Assembly (NCBI RefSeq): GCF_003049685.1
Contig: NZ_PYSY02000001.1
Span: forward strand, 186,001 to 250,000
Length of the DNA stretch: 64,000 nucleotides
Source: Brucella pituitosa
GTDB taxonomy: Bacteria; Pseudomonadota; Alphaproteobacteria; Rhizobiales; Rhizobiaceae
Reading direction: 5' to 3'
Part shown: positions 1 through 9,444 of the stretch, in pieces
Position numbering within the stretch: position 1 is the stretch's first letter
Layout: every line of letters begins with the position of its first letter
Made by a program: the position numbers and the translations under genes
The notes under the pieces: model-generated
What the model was told of the DNA's origin: nothing
The model's input: the letters and a program-made list of their open reading frames with translations, nothing else
The model's database searches: none

Positions 1-690
1 AAAACACACGCCTTTGCCGACGAGCGTGATCTTTGGATCGCTGTCTTTGCCCCATGTGAGATCGATCAGGCGGGGCGCGATGCTGCCTGCACGACCAACC
101 GCATGGATCATCGGGAAATTCTGTTCCAGAAGTGCGTCGCCCTCGATGGTGCTGACCTTCGCGCCATTCCTGGCTGCCAGATCACGTGCCGCCTGTTCCA
201 GCGCATCCGGTCCCATATCATTGGTCGGCGTGTTGATGAGATCACGGGTAAGGGTTACAGCATCGGCGATGCGCTGTGTTTCAGCGGCATCCACACCTTC
301 GGGAATGGTCAGACGGATCGTCTTTCCATTGCCCTTGCGGTAACGCGTGAAACTGTAACCGCCCATGAGAAATGCAAGCGCTGTCAGTTCGGCATGATCA
401 GGATTGCCTTCAATATACCAGTTACCTTCTGGCAGGCTGCGGGCAAGCTTACCGGCCAAAAGCTGCGACTGACCACCCTGTTCATCGTCGCCTGTACCAA
501 ACAGAGCGCCAGCAATCGAGCCGTCTTTGCCCGGCAGCACAAGAACACGTCCGGCTTCACCGTTGAAATCATTCGCTCTGGCCCAGGCCTGGACATCGGA
601 TGTCAGCCCTGCCTGATCGACCTTATTCTTTCCGATGAACCAGATGGGGCGGCTGTCTGCTGATTTGGTGGTAACGATCTCAACGGTCAT
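1..690 (-). CDS. Leucyl aminopeptidase family protein (peptidase M17), 5' part
   Basis: Partial gene: 230 codons are visible and the 3' end lies outside the window. It starts at ATG 690-688 with a GAGG ribosome site about 8 bases upstream. The visible part is the N-terminal macrodomain-like region followed by the family's LTRDLINTPTNDMGP stretch and the beginning of the metal-binding core (LVGKGVCF, cut just before the expected D-T/S-G-G). M17 enzymes are cytosolic, two-metal exopeptidases that remove N-terminal residues from peptides. The metal ligands and catalytic lysine/arginine lie beyond the window edge, so activity cannot be judged. The family assignment is firm, the substrate preference is not. 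Confidence 0.88.
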   Translation of the reverse strand, partial: MTVEIVTTKSADSRPIWFIGKNKVDQAGLTSDVQAWARANDFNGEAGRVLVLPGKDGSIAGALFGTGDDEQGGQSQLLAGKLARSLPEGNWYIEGNPDHAELTALAFLMGGYSFTRYRKGNGKTIRLTIPEGVDAAETQRIADAVTLTRDLINTPTNDMGPDALEQAARDLAARNGAKVSTIEGDALLEQNFPMIHAVGRAGSIAPRLIDLTWGKDSDPKITLVGKGVCF

Positions 691-792
691 GACATTCCTC
701 GGCAGTGAAAACTTGTAGCTACGTCAATAAACAAATAGCCACCCGGCGTGAACCGACTGGCTATTCAATTCTGCATGAAAGGGAAACATTCG

Positions 793-836
793 AGCGCGTC
801 CCGAAAAGTGTGAAACGGTTTTCGGATAAGATGCGG
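793..836. repeat. Palindromic intergenic repeat, type A
   Basis: Copy of the dispersed element with core AAAAGTGTGAAACGGTTTTC flanked by GCG..CCCG and CGGA..GATGCG. Other copies lie near 23299, 39957, 51355, 53195, 57949 and 58009. It resembles the short palindromic repeats of Rhizobiales (RIME/Bru-RS type); the name is inferred, the sequence recurrence is seen. A short minus-strand open frame covering it is a by-product of the repeat. Confidence 0.8.
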
Positions 837-900
837 GTCAACGTTTTCTAATGGTCTGATCCGATATGTCAGTCGGGATTCAAACGTCAAATTCAATCCA

Positions 901-1072
901 CTAGTTTCGTTCGACGAGCTGAATCTGTGCGGCTGCATTGTAATCGAAAGCGGAAGCGGGCTTTCCGGCGAAAAGCGCCATGCCACTGATGACGGCGATA
1001 ATGGCAAGCGCACCGATGAGCGTGCATTCAATCATCGCTGCACCCGATCTGTTCTTGAAAAAAGCGCGTCAT
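901..1072 (-). pseudogene. Flp/Fap-type IVb pilin gene, frameshifted in an A6/T6 run
   Basis: On the minus strand an ATG at 1072 begins MTRFF and then meets a run of six T (plus-strand A at 1058-1063). As written the frame ends at a TGA soon after. Removing one T gives a 56-residue protein with the Flp hallmarks: a short basic leader (KNRSGAAMIE), the conserved glutamate and a hydrophobic helix (LIGALAIIAVISGMALF), ending in ERN at TAG 903-901. An internal ATG at 1035 would give 44 residues without the leader. Flp pilins are cleaved by a prepilin peptidase and exported by Tad systems; no tad genes are in the window. The single-base defect may be a true mutation, a switchable tract or a sequencing error. 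Confidence 0.62.
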
Positions 1073-1110
1073 CAAAGCCGGCATGTTACTTACCCTGAGC
1101 TGAAGTCTCG

Positions 1111-1154
1111 TTAGAGCGTCGTGCGCCCAAGGGGGCGCACAAAGGCCGCTCTAA
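1111..1154. repeat. Short palindrome (TTAGAGCG ... CGCTCTAA)
   Basis: Nested inverted repeat: outer arms TTAGAGCG (1111-1118) and CGCTCTAA (1147-1154), inner arms GTGCGCCC (1121-1128) and GGGCGCAC (1133-1140). It lies upstream of the pilin remnant and next to another palindrome. It could fold as a hairpin in either strand but has no U-run, so a terminator role is doubtful. Confidence 0.7.
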
Positions 1155-1167
1155 CAATTTAAACATG

Positions 1168-1214
1168 CTGCATAGTTCTACCGTAAATCGATTCCGATTT
1201 AAGGAACTATGCAG
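1168..1214. repeat. Palindromic repeat, type D
   Basis: Perfect 11-base arms CTGCATAGTTC (1168-1178) and GAACTATGCAG (1204-1214) enclose a second hairpin, AAATCG attc CGATTT. The inner core recurs near 25011-25034 upstream of dnaX, so this is a second dispersed family. It lies about 180 bases before mutM. Confidence 0.75.
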
Positions 1215-1394
1215 TAGGGTTCCTTTTTAATGCCCGCCAATTGTGATGAGTTTAAGAAACAAGGAAAATAAAGCGTTAATATGACTCCAACTTGGCTTGG
1301 GTGCGACTTCGGTCTGGTTTGGGTTAACGGATGGCAAATACAGTTTCTCCGGCCTATATGAGGTTTTCCGAACTATTTGCTGGGAAGATAATCA

Positions 1395-2276
1395 ATGCCG
1401 GAATTGCCAGAGGTCGAGACGGTCCGCCGCGGATTGCAGCCCTTCATGGAAGGCGCAAATGTCGAGCGGGTCGAGCAGAACAGGCCAGATCTGCGGTTTC
1501 CTTTCCCCGATCAGTTTGTCGAGCGGGTTTCAGGTCATCGTATTGAGGCGCTGGGTCGCCGCGCGAAATATCTGACCATGCATCTTGATGACGGGCTGTC
1601 GATCATCAGTCATCTTGGCATGTCAGGTTCGTTTCGCATTGAAGCGGATGATGCGGAAGGAATGCCGGGCGGCTTTCATCATGAGCGATCCAAAATCGCC
1701 AAGCACGACCATGTCGTCTTTCATATGCTGCGCCTGGACGGCTCGAAGGCGCGCATCATCTATAATGATCCGCGGCGTTTTGGTTTCATGCTCTTTGCCG
1801 AGAAAGGTGGGCTTGATGATCACCCCTTGCTCAAAGGGCTTGGTGTTGAGCCGACAGGAAACCGGCTTTCAGGAGAGTTGCTTGGCACACTCTTTAAAGA
1901 TCGCAAGACGCCATTAAAGGCAGCACTGCTTGATCAGCGGCTGATTGCGGGGTTGGGTAATATTTATGTCTGCGAGGCATTGTGGCGATCGCGGCTCTCG
2001 CCCATGCGTGCCGCAGGTTCGATCGCGAAAGACAAGGAGACGCTTGATCGTCTTGCCGGGGATGTTCGCACCGTGATTGCAGAAGCCATTGCCGCAGGTG
2101 GATCGAGTTTGAAAGATTATATTCAGGCTGATGGTGCGCTTGGCTATTTTCAGCACTCGTTCTCCGTCTATGGCCGCGAGGCGCAGCCTTGTCGCGCTCC
2201 GGGCTGTACGGGGGTGGTTGAGCGGGCAGTACAGGCGGGCCGCTCGACCTTTTTCTGCGCATCATGCCAAAGTTGA
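1395..2276 (+). CDS. mutM: Formamidopyrimidine-DNA glycosylase (Fpg/MutM)
   Basis: Removes oxidised purines such as 8-oxoguanine from DNA and cleaves the strand by beta,delta-elimination. The 293-residue protein begins [14 protein letters not shown], giving the catalytic Pro2 and Glu3 after Met removal. The beta-hairpin lysine is in RRAKYL, the helix-two-turn-helix contains [15 protein letters not shown], and the C-terminal zinc finger has four cysteines (CRAPGC ... FFCASC), the first pair spaced by four residues. Length is normal. The start is fixed because Pro2 must follow Met1. The next gene, an enoyl-CoA hydratase, follows on the same strand after 94 bases. Confidence 0.97.
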   Translation: MPELPEVETVRRGLQPFMEGANVERVEQNRPDLRFPFPDQFVERVSGHRIEALGRRAKYLTMHLDDGLSIISHLGMSGSFRIEADDAEGMPGGFHHERSKIAKHDHVVFHMLRLDGSKARIIYNDPRRFGFMLFAEKGGLDDHPLLKGLGVEPTGNRLSGELLGTLFKDRKTPLKAALLDQRLIAGLGNIYVCEALWRSRLSPMRAAGSIAKDKETLDRLAGDVRTVIAEAIAAGGSSLKDYIQADGALGYFQHSFSVYGREAQPCRAPGCTGVVERAVQAGRSTFFCASCQS

Positions 2277-2370
2277 TATTGAATTGATATTTGGCTGATC
2301 TTGCCAAATGGAAACCGGCAGTACACCTTGTCCAGCAATTTCTGGTCTGGCGAAGGAGGAGAATTATTCC

Positions 2371-3144
2371 ATGGCCTATGAAACGATCGTTGTTGAGACG
2401 CGCGGTGGCGTTGGTCTTGTTCGTCTTAATCGACCGCAGGCGCTCAATGCGCTGAACAGTACAGTTCTTAAAGAGCTGACCGAAGCCCTGGCCGCTTTCG
2501 ATACTGATGGCAAAATCGGAGCGATCGTGCTCACCGGTTCGGAAAAAGCCTTTGCGGCTGGTGCCGATATCAAGGAAATGCAGCCAATCAATTTCGTCGA
2601 CGCCTATTTGCAGGATATGTTTGCAGACTGGCGCAAGGTGGATCGTGTGCGCAAGCCGATCATTGCAGCCGTGTCGGGCTATGCGCTGGGTGGCGGTTGC
2701 GAACTCGCCATGATGTGCGATTTTATTATCGCAGCCACCAATGCCAAATTCGGTCAGCCAGAAATCACGCTGGGTGTTATGCCGGGCATGGGCGGCTCAC
2801 AGCGCCTTGCGCGCTATGTCGGTAAATCCAAAGCCATGGATATGTGTCTGACGGGGCGCATGATGGATGCAGAGGAAGCCGAGCGTTGTGGTCTTGTCTC
2901 GCGCCTTGTTGCCCCTGAGGAACTGATCGAGGAAGCATTGAAAGCTGCCGAGCGTATTGCCTCCTTCTCGCAGCCTTCCGTGCAGATGGTGAAGGAATCG
3001 GTCAATCGTTCGTATGAGACGACACTTGATGAAGGTCTGCGTTTTGAACGCCGTCTGTTTCACTCGCTTTTTGCCACTGAGGACCAGAAAGAAGGCATGT
3101 CCGCTTTCATCGATAAGCGCACCCCATCTTTCAAGAATCGCTGA
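2371..3144 (+). CDS. Enoyl-CoA hydratase (crotonase family)
   Basis: Adds water across 2-trans-enoyl-CoA in beta-oxidation. The 257-residue protein (start [12 protein letters not shown]) has the crotonase oxyanion-hole segments AAGADIKEM and [13 protein letters not shown], and the two catalytic acids are expected in the [12 protein letters not shown] and [10 protein letters not shown] region. An in-frame upstream ATG at 2308 exists, but AAGGAGGAG at 2353-2361 sits ideally before ATG 2371, so that start was chosen. Conservation is that of a short-chain enoyl-CoA hydratase (FadB1x/Ech type). Located between mutM and rpsT, it has its own terminator. Confidence 0.93.
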   Translation: MAYETIVVETRGGVGLVRLNRPQALNALNSTVLKELTEALAAFDTDGKIGAIVLTGSEKAFAAGADIKEMQPINFVDAYLQDMFADWRKVDRVRKPIIAAVSGYALGGGCELAMMCDFIIAATNAKFGQPEITLGVMPGMGGSQRLARYVGKSKAMDMCLTGRMMDAEEAERCGLVSRLVAPEELIEEALKAAERIASFSQPSVQMVKESVNRSYETTLDEGLRFERRLFHSLFATEDQKEGMSAFIDKRTPSFKNR

Positions 3145-3221
3145 TCGTTCGATCCTGAAGGCTGATCAGATCGCGACAGTTTAGCCGGATTGGCTTTGTC
3201 TGAGGCCGGAAATTAAGTCGG

Positions 3222-3243
3222 AAGGCCGCATATCCGGCCTTTT
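3222..3243 (+). terminator. Rho-independent terminator after the enoyl-CoA hydratase
   Basis: AAGGCCG / CGGCCTT stem with a short loop and a TTTT tail, 78 bases after the stop codon. It separates this gene from rpsT. Confidence 0.7.
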
Positions 3244-3398
3244 GGCGAGCTCGCTCCGCAGAATCCTCGTTGACGCGGGAGCAAAGCTGATCTATAAGCC
3301 CGCCACGGATCGGCGGCCCTAGGCACTATGGCTGCCCTAGAGGTTTTGTGCCCGACGGTTATACCCAGTGGGCTGCTGACAGAAAAAGAGAGGCATTT

Positions 3399-3665
3399 AT
3401 GGCCAATACTCCTTCGGCCAAGAAGGCAGTGCGCAAGATCGCTGCCCGCACCGAAATCAACAAGTCGCGTCGTTCGCGCGTTCGTACCTTCCTCCGCAAG
3501 GTTGAAGATGCGCTCTTGAGCGGCGACAAGGAAGCAGCATCGGTTGCATTCAAGGCTGCTGAGCCTGAACTGATGCGCGCTGCTTCAAAGGGCGTCGTTC
3601 ACAAGAATACCGCTGCTCGTAAGGTTTCGCGCCTTGCTGCACGCGTTAAGGCTCTGAACGCCTGA
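3399..3665 (+). CDS. rpsT: 30S ribosomal protein S20
   Basis: Primary 16S rRNA-binding protein of the small subunit. It has 88 residues, very basic, starting [14 protein letters not shown] and ending [11 protein letters not shown], which matches the normal S20 length. An upstream in-frame ATG (3348) would add 17 non-conserved residues; the purine-rich AAAAAGAGAGG before 3399 supports the chosen start. It lies upstream of dnaA, a common alphaproteobacterial arrangement, and is closed by a strong terminator. Confidence 0.97.
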   Translation: MANTPSAKKAVRKIAARTEINKSRRSRVRTFLRKVEDALLSGDKEAASVAFKAAEPELMRAASKGVVHKNTAARKVSRLAARVKALNA

Positions 3666-3695
3666 TATAACCTAAAATTAAAACTAGGTTTTAGA

Positions 3696-3729
3696 AACCC
3701 GGCTCATTGTTAGCCGGGTTTTCTTTTTT
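3696..3729 (+). terminator. Rho-independent terminator of rpsT
   Basis: Perfect nine-base stem AACCCGGCT (3696-3704) / AGCCGGGTT (3712-3720) followed by TTCTTTTTT. Confidence 0.9.
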
Positions 3730-3867
3730 GGAACTTTTTTAAAGAACGGCACCCATTAAACTAGGGGCATGTTTTTTTGAGACGCTTTATAATTTAATGA
3801 TATTTTTCAAGCTCCCGAAAAAATGACTGATGGGAATTCCCTTTTGTTTTCAAAAACTTGCAAATCT

Positions 3868-3886
3868 TTATCCACAGTTATCCACA
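3868..3886 (+). promoter_or_regulatory. Two tandem perfect DnaA boxes
   Basis: TTATCCACA occurs at 3868-3876 and again at 3878-3886 in the same orientation, offset by ten bases (one helical turn), so both would lie on the same DNA face. They are about 660 bases before dnaA, in an AT-rich stretch. Two boxes fit DnaA autoregulation; an origin usually has more, so I do not call oriC. Confidence 0.8.
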
Positions 3887-3898
3887 GGCCTCGCAAAG

Positions 3899-4548
3899 GA
3901 CTCGGAAGACCGTCTGAGTCAAGCCATTTTTTTAAAATTTATTTTGTCGGAGAACATATCGTGGCCACCTAAAAAAACGGTTCGGGAAACGCATTGAATC
4001 CAAAGGTGTTATTTCTTTGACGCCCGATTCTCTGATCCCCTGCACCGGCCATGCAAGTCTTAATTGAAGAAAAAACTGCAGATCTTAGGCTTGCCCTTTG
4101 CCGCGAGGCTTCGCTAAAGTCAGGACATCAGAGGGGTGGGCCACGGCCCGGAGTTAGCATCACATTGAGTCTTCAATTGACGTGGGCAGTCTTGTCCGCG
4201 GGTGCTGAGGTCTGGTCTAAGGCCCTGTTCCTATTAAGTTTGTTTCTCATGGCTGTTGATTACCATTCATTAACCGGAATGCTGTTTTAGGCGCATCCTC
4301 GTTCATTGAATGGTTGTCGCAAGATCCGTTCCGGGCAATCAGCCTTGAGCAAGAATTGTGTGAGTCGTAACGCGTAGCCGGAAAGGAGCATCCGGACATC
4401 GATCCGCGGCAGCTGTTTGAGGCGTGGACTGTTTGAGTTTGTGTTTGGCCCTCCGCGAGAGGAGCCAGTGTGAGATGAGTACCTGCGAGGCGACTGGATC
4501 ATAAGATCCTGCGGACCTGATGCGGGAAATAACGACAAGCGCCGCAAA
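3899..4548 (+). promoter_or_regulatory. dnaA upstream region with clustered GANTC methylation sites
   Basis: GANTC, the CcrM methyltransferase target in alphaproteobacteria, occurs at 3899, 3916, 3996, 4026, 4167 and 4362; the first four lie within 132 bases. No convincing gene is found between the rpsT terminator and dnaA. In Caulobacter, dnaA transcription depends on promoter methylation state; a similar link here is inference. The exact promoter was not identified. Confidence 0.6.
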
Positions 4549-6153
4549 ATGGCGCGTAAGAATGTGAAGGCAGGCGAGACGATGGCAATGATGACTGGTA
4601 AGTCGACGGCAACGATGGGTGATGATGCGCATGCGAACCGTAACCATGGATCTTCTGCTACTGGAAAAGAAAACAGCCTCATGGTGAGCGCTGGGAATGT
4701 CGTTGGCGATGATGTTTTTGAACGTCTGACAGCAAAGCTGAAAGCCCGCGTCGGCAGCGAGATCTATTCAAGCTGGTTTGGCCGTCTAAAGCTCGACGAT
4801 CTGTCCAAAAGCGTGGTTCGCCTGTCGGTTCCGACGGCTTTTCTTCGCTCGTGGATCAACAATCATTATTCTGAACTGCTGACTGAGCTATGGCAGGAAG
4901 AACACCCGCAGATTCTCAAGGTAGAAGTGGTTGTGCGCGGAGTGAGCCGTGTTGTTCGCACCGCAGCACCTGCTGAAACCAGCGAAGTCGTGGACACCAA
5001 GTCGCCTGCTGCCATGCGCGAAAAGGTCGTTTTCCCGGTTGGTCAGCCAAGCGCTGAAAAGCGCGGTTCGGCAGTCGTGGCAGAATCGGCTTCCGGTTCG
5101 GTTCTCGGCTCTCCGCTCGATCCGCGTTACACGTTTGATTCTTTCATTGACGGTGCTTCCAACCGTGTGGCTCTTGCTGCCGCCCGCACCATCGCAGAAG
5201 CAGGCTCAAGTGCAGTGCGCTTCAACCCGCTTTTCATCCATGCATCTGTTGGTCTTGGTAAGACTCACCTTTTGCAGGCGATTGCTGCGGCTGCCCTGCA
5301 GCGTCAGGAAAAGGCCCGCGTCGTTTATCTGACTGCGGAATATTTCATGTGGCGTTTTGCGACTGCGATTCGCGACAACAATGCGCTTTCTTTCAAGGAA
5401 CAGCTGCGCGACATCGACCTGCTCGTCATTGACGACATGCAGTTCCTGCAGGGCAAGTCGATCCAGCACGAGTTCTGCCATCTTCTCAACACGCTGCTCG
5501 ACAGCGCCAAGCAGGTGGTTGTTGCAGCAGATCGCCCACCGTCTGAACTGGAATCACTCGATGTCCGTGTTCGTTCGCGCCTTCAGGGTGGTGTTGCTCT
5601 CGAAGTTGCAGCACCTGATTATGAAATGCGCGTTGAAATGCTGCGCCGCCGCCTCACGACTGCACAGCTTGAAGATTCAAGCCTCAATATTGACGATGAA
5701 ATTCTCGCCCATGTTGCCCGCACCGTCACCGGATCGGGTCGCGAACTGGAAGGCGCTTTCAACCAGCTTCTGTTCCGCCAGTCGTTCGAGCCAAATCTTT
5801 CCATCGACCGCGTCGATGAACTGCTCGGCCATCTGACCCGCGTTGGCGAACCTAAGCGTATCCGTATTGAAGAAATTCAGCGTATCGTGGCACGTCATTA
5901 CAACGTCTCGAAGCAGGATCTGCTTTCGAACCGCCGCACGCGCACCATTGTAAAGCCGCGTCAGGTCGCGATGTATCTGGCGAAGATGCTGACCCCGCGT
6001 TCGCTTCCGGAAATCGGTCGTCGTTTTGGCGGACGCGACCATACCACTGTGCTCCATGCCGTGCGCAAGATCGAAGATTTGGTCGGTGCCGATGGCAAGC
6101 TGGCGCAGGAACTCGAGCTGTTGAAGCGCCTCATCAACGATCAGGCTGCCTGA
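4549..6153 (+). CDS. dnaA: Chromosomal replication initiator protein DnaA
   Basis: AAA+ ATPase that binds DnaA boxes and melts the origin. Domain I (helical, residues about 45-120 of this reading) is followed by a variable linker, then the AAA+ core with Walker A GLGKTH (about residue 235) and Walker [11 protein letters not shown] (about 293), and a C-terminal helix-turn-helix with the signature [15 protein letters not shown] (about 492-506). The start is uncertain: 4549 gives 534 residues, and ATGs at 4582, 4588 and 4681 are in frame. The first 40 residues look poorly conserved, and AGGCAGG lies before 4582. dnaN follows after 176 bases. Confidence 0.96.
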   Translation: MARKNVKAGETMAMMTGKSTATMGDDAHANRNHGSSATGKENSLMVSAGNVVGDDVFERLTAKLKARVGSEIYSSWFGRLKLDDLSKSVVRLSVPTAFLRSWINNHYSELLTELWQEEHPQILKVEVVVRGVSRVVRTAAPAETSEVVDTKSPAAMREKVVFPVGQPSAEKRGSAVVAESASGSVLGSPLDPRYTFDSFIDGASNRVALAAARTIAEAGSSAVRFNPLFIHASVGLGKTHLLQAIAAAALQRQEKARVVYLTAEYFMWRFATAIRDNNALSFKEQLRDIDLLVIDDMQFLQGKSIQHEFCHLLNTLLDSAKQVVVAADRPPSELESLDVRVRSRLQGGVALEVAAPDYEMRVEMLRRRLTTAQLEDSSLNIDDEILAHVARTVTGSGRELEGAFNQLLFRQSFEPNLSIDRVDELLGHLTRVGEPKRIRIEEIQRIVARHYNVSKQDLLSNRRTRTIVKPRQVAMYLAKMLTPRSLPEIGRRFGGRDHTTVLHAVRKIEDLVGADGKLAQELELLKRLINDQAA

Positions 6154-6329
6154 TCTGTAGAAATTCGTTAAAAAGCCTGCGCCGTGTCGTTTTGCGATGC
6201 GGCGTGGGCTTGCTTTTCAGCTCGAATATCTGCCACTTTAGCAAACCTTCTGGCGCTTGTGCGCCTTATTGATGGGGGCATCTGCCCGTTACGCGGTTGC
6301 CCTGTCCTAGAGAGCGAGTGCGTTTCAAT

Positions 6330-7448
6330 ATGCGTGTTACCCTAGAGCGATCAAACCTTCTCAAGTCACTCAACCACGTCCACCGTGTCGTGGAGCGTCG
6401 CAACACGATTCCGATTCTGTCCAATGTGCTTTTGCAAGCCGAAGGCGGAAGTCTAGCGCTCAAGGCAACGGACCTTGATCTTGAAGTGAACGAAGCAACC
6501 GCTGCCATGGTCGAACAGGCCGGAGCAACCACGGTTCCAGCGCATCTTCTCTACGATATCGTGCGCAAGCTGCCTGACGGCGCAGAAGTCATGCTGTCGA
6601 CCAATCCCGATGGCGGCTCGATGTCAGTCATTTCGGGCAAGTCGTCTTTCCGCCTGCAGTGCTTGCCGCAGTCGGATTTCCCGGAACTGACAGCCGGTTC
6701 GTTCACGCATTCCTTCCGCATCGATGCGCAGGCTTTAAAGCGCCTCATCGACCGCACACAGTTTGCGATCTCGACGGAAGAAACCCGCTATTATCTCAAC
6801 GGTATCTATTTCCACGCCATTGAAAGCGACGGTGCGTTGAAGCTGCGTGCAGTTGCTACCGACGGTCACCGCCTTGCTCGTGCTGAACTGGAAGCGCCGT
6901 CGGGCACCGAAGGTATGCCGGGCATTATCATTCCGCGCAAAACGGTTGCTGAACTCCAGAAACTCGTTGATGTGCCGGACACTGTTGTGTCGGTTGAACT
7001 GTCGGATGCAAAGATCCGCTTCACAGTGGGATCGGTCGTTCTCACTTCCAAGCTGATCGACGGCACGTTCCCGGATTATCAGCGCGTGATTCCTTCGGGC
7101 AACGACAAGAAGCTCACCATCAGCCGTCAGGATTTCGCGGCCTCCGTTGATCGCGTTTCCACCATTTCGAGCGAGCGTGGCCGTGCGGTTAAGCTTTCCA
7201 TTGCCGATGGCCAGCTGACACTGACGGTCAACAATCCCGATTCGGGCAGTGCGACTGACGAGCTGGCAGCGGATTACGATGCGGATCCCATCGATATCGG
7301 CTTCAACTCGAAATATCTGCTCGACATCACCAGCCAGCTTTCGGGCTCCGAAGCAGTCTTCATGCTGGCAGATGCCGGTTCACCAACACTGGTGCGCGAT
7401 ATGGGCGACGAAGATGTGCTGTATGTCCTGATGCCGATGCGCGTTTAG
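6330..7448 (+). CDS. dnaN: DNA polymerase III beta sliding clamp
   Basis: Ring-shaped processivity clamp for the replicative polymerase. The 372-residue protein starts MRVTLERSNLLKSLNH and ends VLYVLMPMRV, the typical C-terminus and length. Three tandem clamp domains are expected. An upstream in-frame start at 6297 would add 11 residues that are not part of the family. It lies between dnaA and recF, 20 bases before recF, so dnaN and recF are probably co-transcribed. Confidence 0.97.
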   Translation: MRVTLERSNLLKSLNHVHRVVERRNTIPILSNVLLQAEGGSLALKATDLDLEVNEATAAMVEQAGATTVPAHLLYDIVRKLPDGAEVMLSTNPDGGSMSVISGKSSFRLQCLPQSDFPELTAGSFTHSFRIDAQALKRLIDRTQFAISTEETRYYLNGIYFHAIESDGALKLRAVATDGHRLARAELEAPSGTEGMPGIIIPRKTVAELQKLVDVPDTVVSVELSDAKIRFTVGSVVLTSKLIDGTFPDYQRVIPSGNDKKLTISRQDFAASVDRVSTISSERGRAVKLSIADGQLTLTVNNPDSGSATDELAADYDADPIDIGFNSKYLLDITSQLSGSEAVFMLADAGSPTLVRDMGDEDVLYVLMPMRV

Positions 7449-7468
7449 GGCCTTAAAGAAAACAGATC

Positions 7469-8623
7469 GTGAGCATCTCAGAACCAAATCTAAGCCGTCC
7501 GGATCGAGTCTCGGTCCGGCGGCTTAAACTTTCTGACTTTCGCAATTATGCGGAGCTCACGCTGCCGCTTGGTCCGGGCCATGTGGTGCTGACCGGCGAA
7601 AACGGCTCAGGCAAAACGAATCTCATAGAAGCTCTTTCCTTCTTGTCTCCGGGCAGAGGGTTGCGGCGCGCATCCTATGATGATGTTGCGCGCACAACGG
7701 GACATGATGGTTTTGCCATCCATGCATCGCTCGATTGCATGATTTATGGCGATGCCGAAATCGGCACAGGCACTGCAGGCGGCGGCGAAGGTGGCCGTAA
7801 GGTCCGCATCAATGGCATTGCTGCATCCGGCGATGAACTCCTCGATTATGCGCGCGTTCTCTGGGTTGTTCCGTCGATGGACGGGCTTTTTACGGGCGGC
7901 GCATCGGATCGGCGGCGATTTCTCGACCGCATGGTGCTTGCCATTGATACCGGTCACGGCAAACGCGTGCTTGATTATGAAAAGGCGATGCGCTCGCGCA
8001 ATCGTCTGCTGAGTGACGGAAACAGCGATAATCAGTGGCTGGAAGCGATTGAAAGCCAGATGGCGGAACTCGGCATTGCAATCGCTGCAGCGCGCGCCGA
8101 GGCCATGCGCATGATTGCAGCGATGATTGAGCGACTGCCCAGTGATGGTCCATTCCCTAAAGCTGATTGCTTTCTCGAAGGATCGCTTGAACAGCGCATT
8201 GGTGTTGAAGCGGCACTTGATCTTGAAGAGGATTTTCGTCGCACATTGCGCGACGGGCGTGTACGGGATCGGGCTGCCGGACGCACTTTGGATGGTCCGC
8301 ATCGTACCGATCTCATCGTTCAGCATCGACCCAAATCTATGCCTGCAGCGCTTTGCTCCACCGGCGAGCAGAAGGCATTGCTGATCGGACTTATTCTGGC
8401 TCATGCGCGGCTGACGGGTGAGCTCTCGGGCATGGCTCCGATCCTTTTGCTTGATGAAATCGCGGCCCATCTCGATACCGGCCGCCGTGCGGCCCTGTTT
8501 GGTATTCTTGACGATCTTGGCGGGCAGGCATTTATGACGGGCACTGACCGCTCGCTCTTTGAAGCGCTTGAAGGTGATGCACAGTTTTTCAATGTGGCGG
8601 CAGGCGAACTGACCAGAATTTGA
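7469..8623 (+). CDS. recF: DNA replication and repair protein RecF
   Basis: SMC-like ATPase that helps load RecA at single-strand gaps with RecO and RecR. The 384-residue protein has Walker A GENGSGKTNLIEAL (about residue 43), the ABC-type signature near CSTGEQKALL, and Walker B ILLLDEIAAHLD. The start is GTG at 7469, 20 bases after dnaN. Its partner RecR is encoded at 27406 in this window. gyrB, which often follows recF in other phyla, is absent; moeB follows instead. Confidence 0.95.
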   Translation: MSISEPNLSRPDRVSVRRLKLSDFRNYAELTLPLGPGHVVLTGENGSGKTNLIEALSFLSPGRGLRRASYDDVARTTGHDGFAIHASLDCMIYGDAEIGTGTAGGGEGGRKVRINGIAASGDELLDYARVLWVVPSMDGLFTGGASDRRRFLDRMVLAIDTGHGKRVLDYEKAMRSRNRLLSDGNSDNQWLEAIESQMAELGIAIAAARAEAMRMIAAMIERLPSDGPFPKADCFLEGSLEQRIGVEAALDLEEDFRRTLRDGRVRDRAAGRTLDGPHRTDLIVQHRPKSMPAALCSTGEQKALLIGLILAHARLTGELSGMAPILLLDEIAAHLDTGRRAALFGILDDLGGQAFMTGTDRSLFEALEGDAQFFNVAAGELTRI

Positions 8624-8673
8624 GACAAAATATCCGCTGACAGACGGCTTTAACGGGCCTATGTTCAAGCATC

Positions 8674-9444
8674 ATGAACGCATCATCAAAGCCTTTTTCA
8701 TCCGAAGAACTGGAACGCTATGCGCGCCATATCGTGTTGCCGGAAATCGGTGGTCCCGGTCAGCAGATGCTGAAAGCTGCCCGCGTCCTTATCGTGGGCG
8801 CCGGTGGACTTGGCGCGCCGGTGCTGCAATATCTGGCTGCAGCCGGTATTGGCACGCTTGGCCTTGTCGATGACGATACGGTTTCGCTGTCGAACCTGCA
8901 AAGGCAGGTGATCCACGACACAGAAAGTGTCGGCCAAGCGAAGGTCGACAGCGCCAAGGCTTCGATTGCCCGCATCAATCCGCATGTGAAGGTCGAAACC
9001 CATCTGTTGCGGCTAAATGGCGAGAATGCACAAGCTCTCATCAGCGATTATGATGTTGTTGTCGATGGCTCGGACAATTTCACCACGCGCTACGCACTGG
9101 CTGACGCTGCGGCCCTTGCCCAACGCCCATTGGTGACGGGAGCGATGAGCCGTTTTGATGGCACAGTGACGGTGCTTATGCCTTACGCCAATGGTGCCGA
9201 TGGCAATCCCAATCCATCCTATCGCGATCTGTTTCCAGACATGCCGCCACCAGGATCTGTGCCAACTTGTGCGGAAGCGGGCGTTCTCGGCGTCTTGCCG
9301 GGCGTGATTGGCAGTTTGCAGGCCATGGAAGTGATCAAGCTCGTGACCGGTATCGGTGAGCCGCTTGTCGGTCGGCTTCTGCTTTACAATGCGTTGAACG
9401 TTCGTTTTGAAACCATTCGCTACAAGGCCCGCAAACCCAAATGA
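8674..9444 (+). CDS. moeB: MoeB/ThiF-family adenylyltransferase
   Basis: E1-like enzyme that adenylates the C-terminal glycine of a sulfur carrier (MoaD or ThiS) in cofactor synthesis. The 256-residue Rossmann protein has GAGGLGAPVLQYLAAAGIG (residues about 42-60), SNLQRQVIH, DGSDNFTTRYALAD, and the PTCAEAGVLG loop. There is no CxxC pair for structural zinc, and no rhodanese domain. Length suits MoeB. MoeB versus ThiF/HesA cannot be settled by sequence alone. Its stop overlaps the next start by four bases, so the pair is translationally coupled. Confidence 0.85.
   Translation: MNASSKPFSSEELERYARHIVLPEIGGPGQQMLKAARVLIVGAGGLGAPVLQYLAAAGIGTLGLVDDDTVSLSNLQRQVIHDTESVGQAKVDSAKASIARINPHVKVETHLLRLNGENAQALISDYDVVVDGSDNFTTRYALADAAALAQRPLVTGAMSRFDGTVTVLMPYANGADGNPNPSYRDLFPDMPPPGSVPTCAEAGVLGVLPGVIGSLQAMEVIKLVTGIGEPLVGRLLLYNALNVRFETIRYKARKPK

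Noticed and set aside
765..1031. 88-codon minus-strand frame upstream of the aminopeptidase
   Set aside because: Includes the reverse translation of a type A repeat (RKPFHTFRDAL) and reads the pilin gene out of frame.
3868..3886. The DnaA boxes as part of oriC
   Set aside because: Only two boxes and no clear unwinding element; alphaproteobacterial origins are commonly near hemE. Autoregulation fits better.
4051..4290. 79-codon frame in the dnaA upstream region
   Set aside because: No ribosome site, no recognisable protein; overlaps GANTC-rich regulatory DNA.
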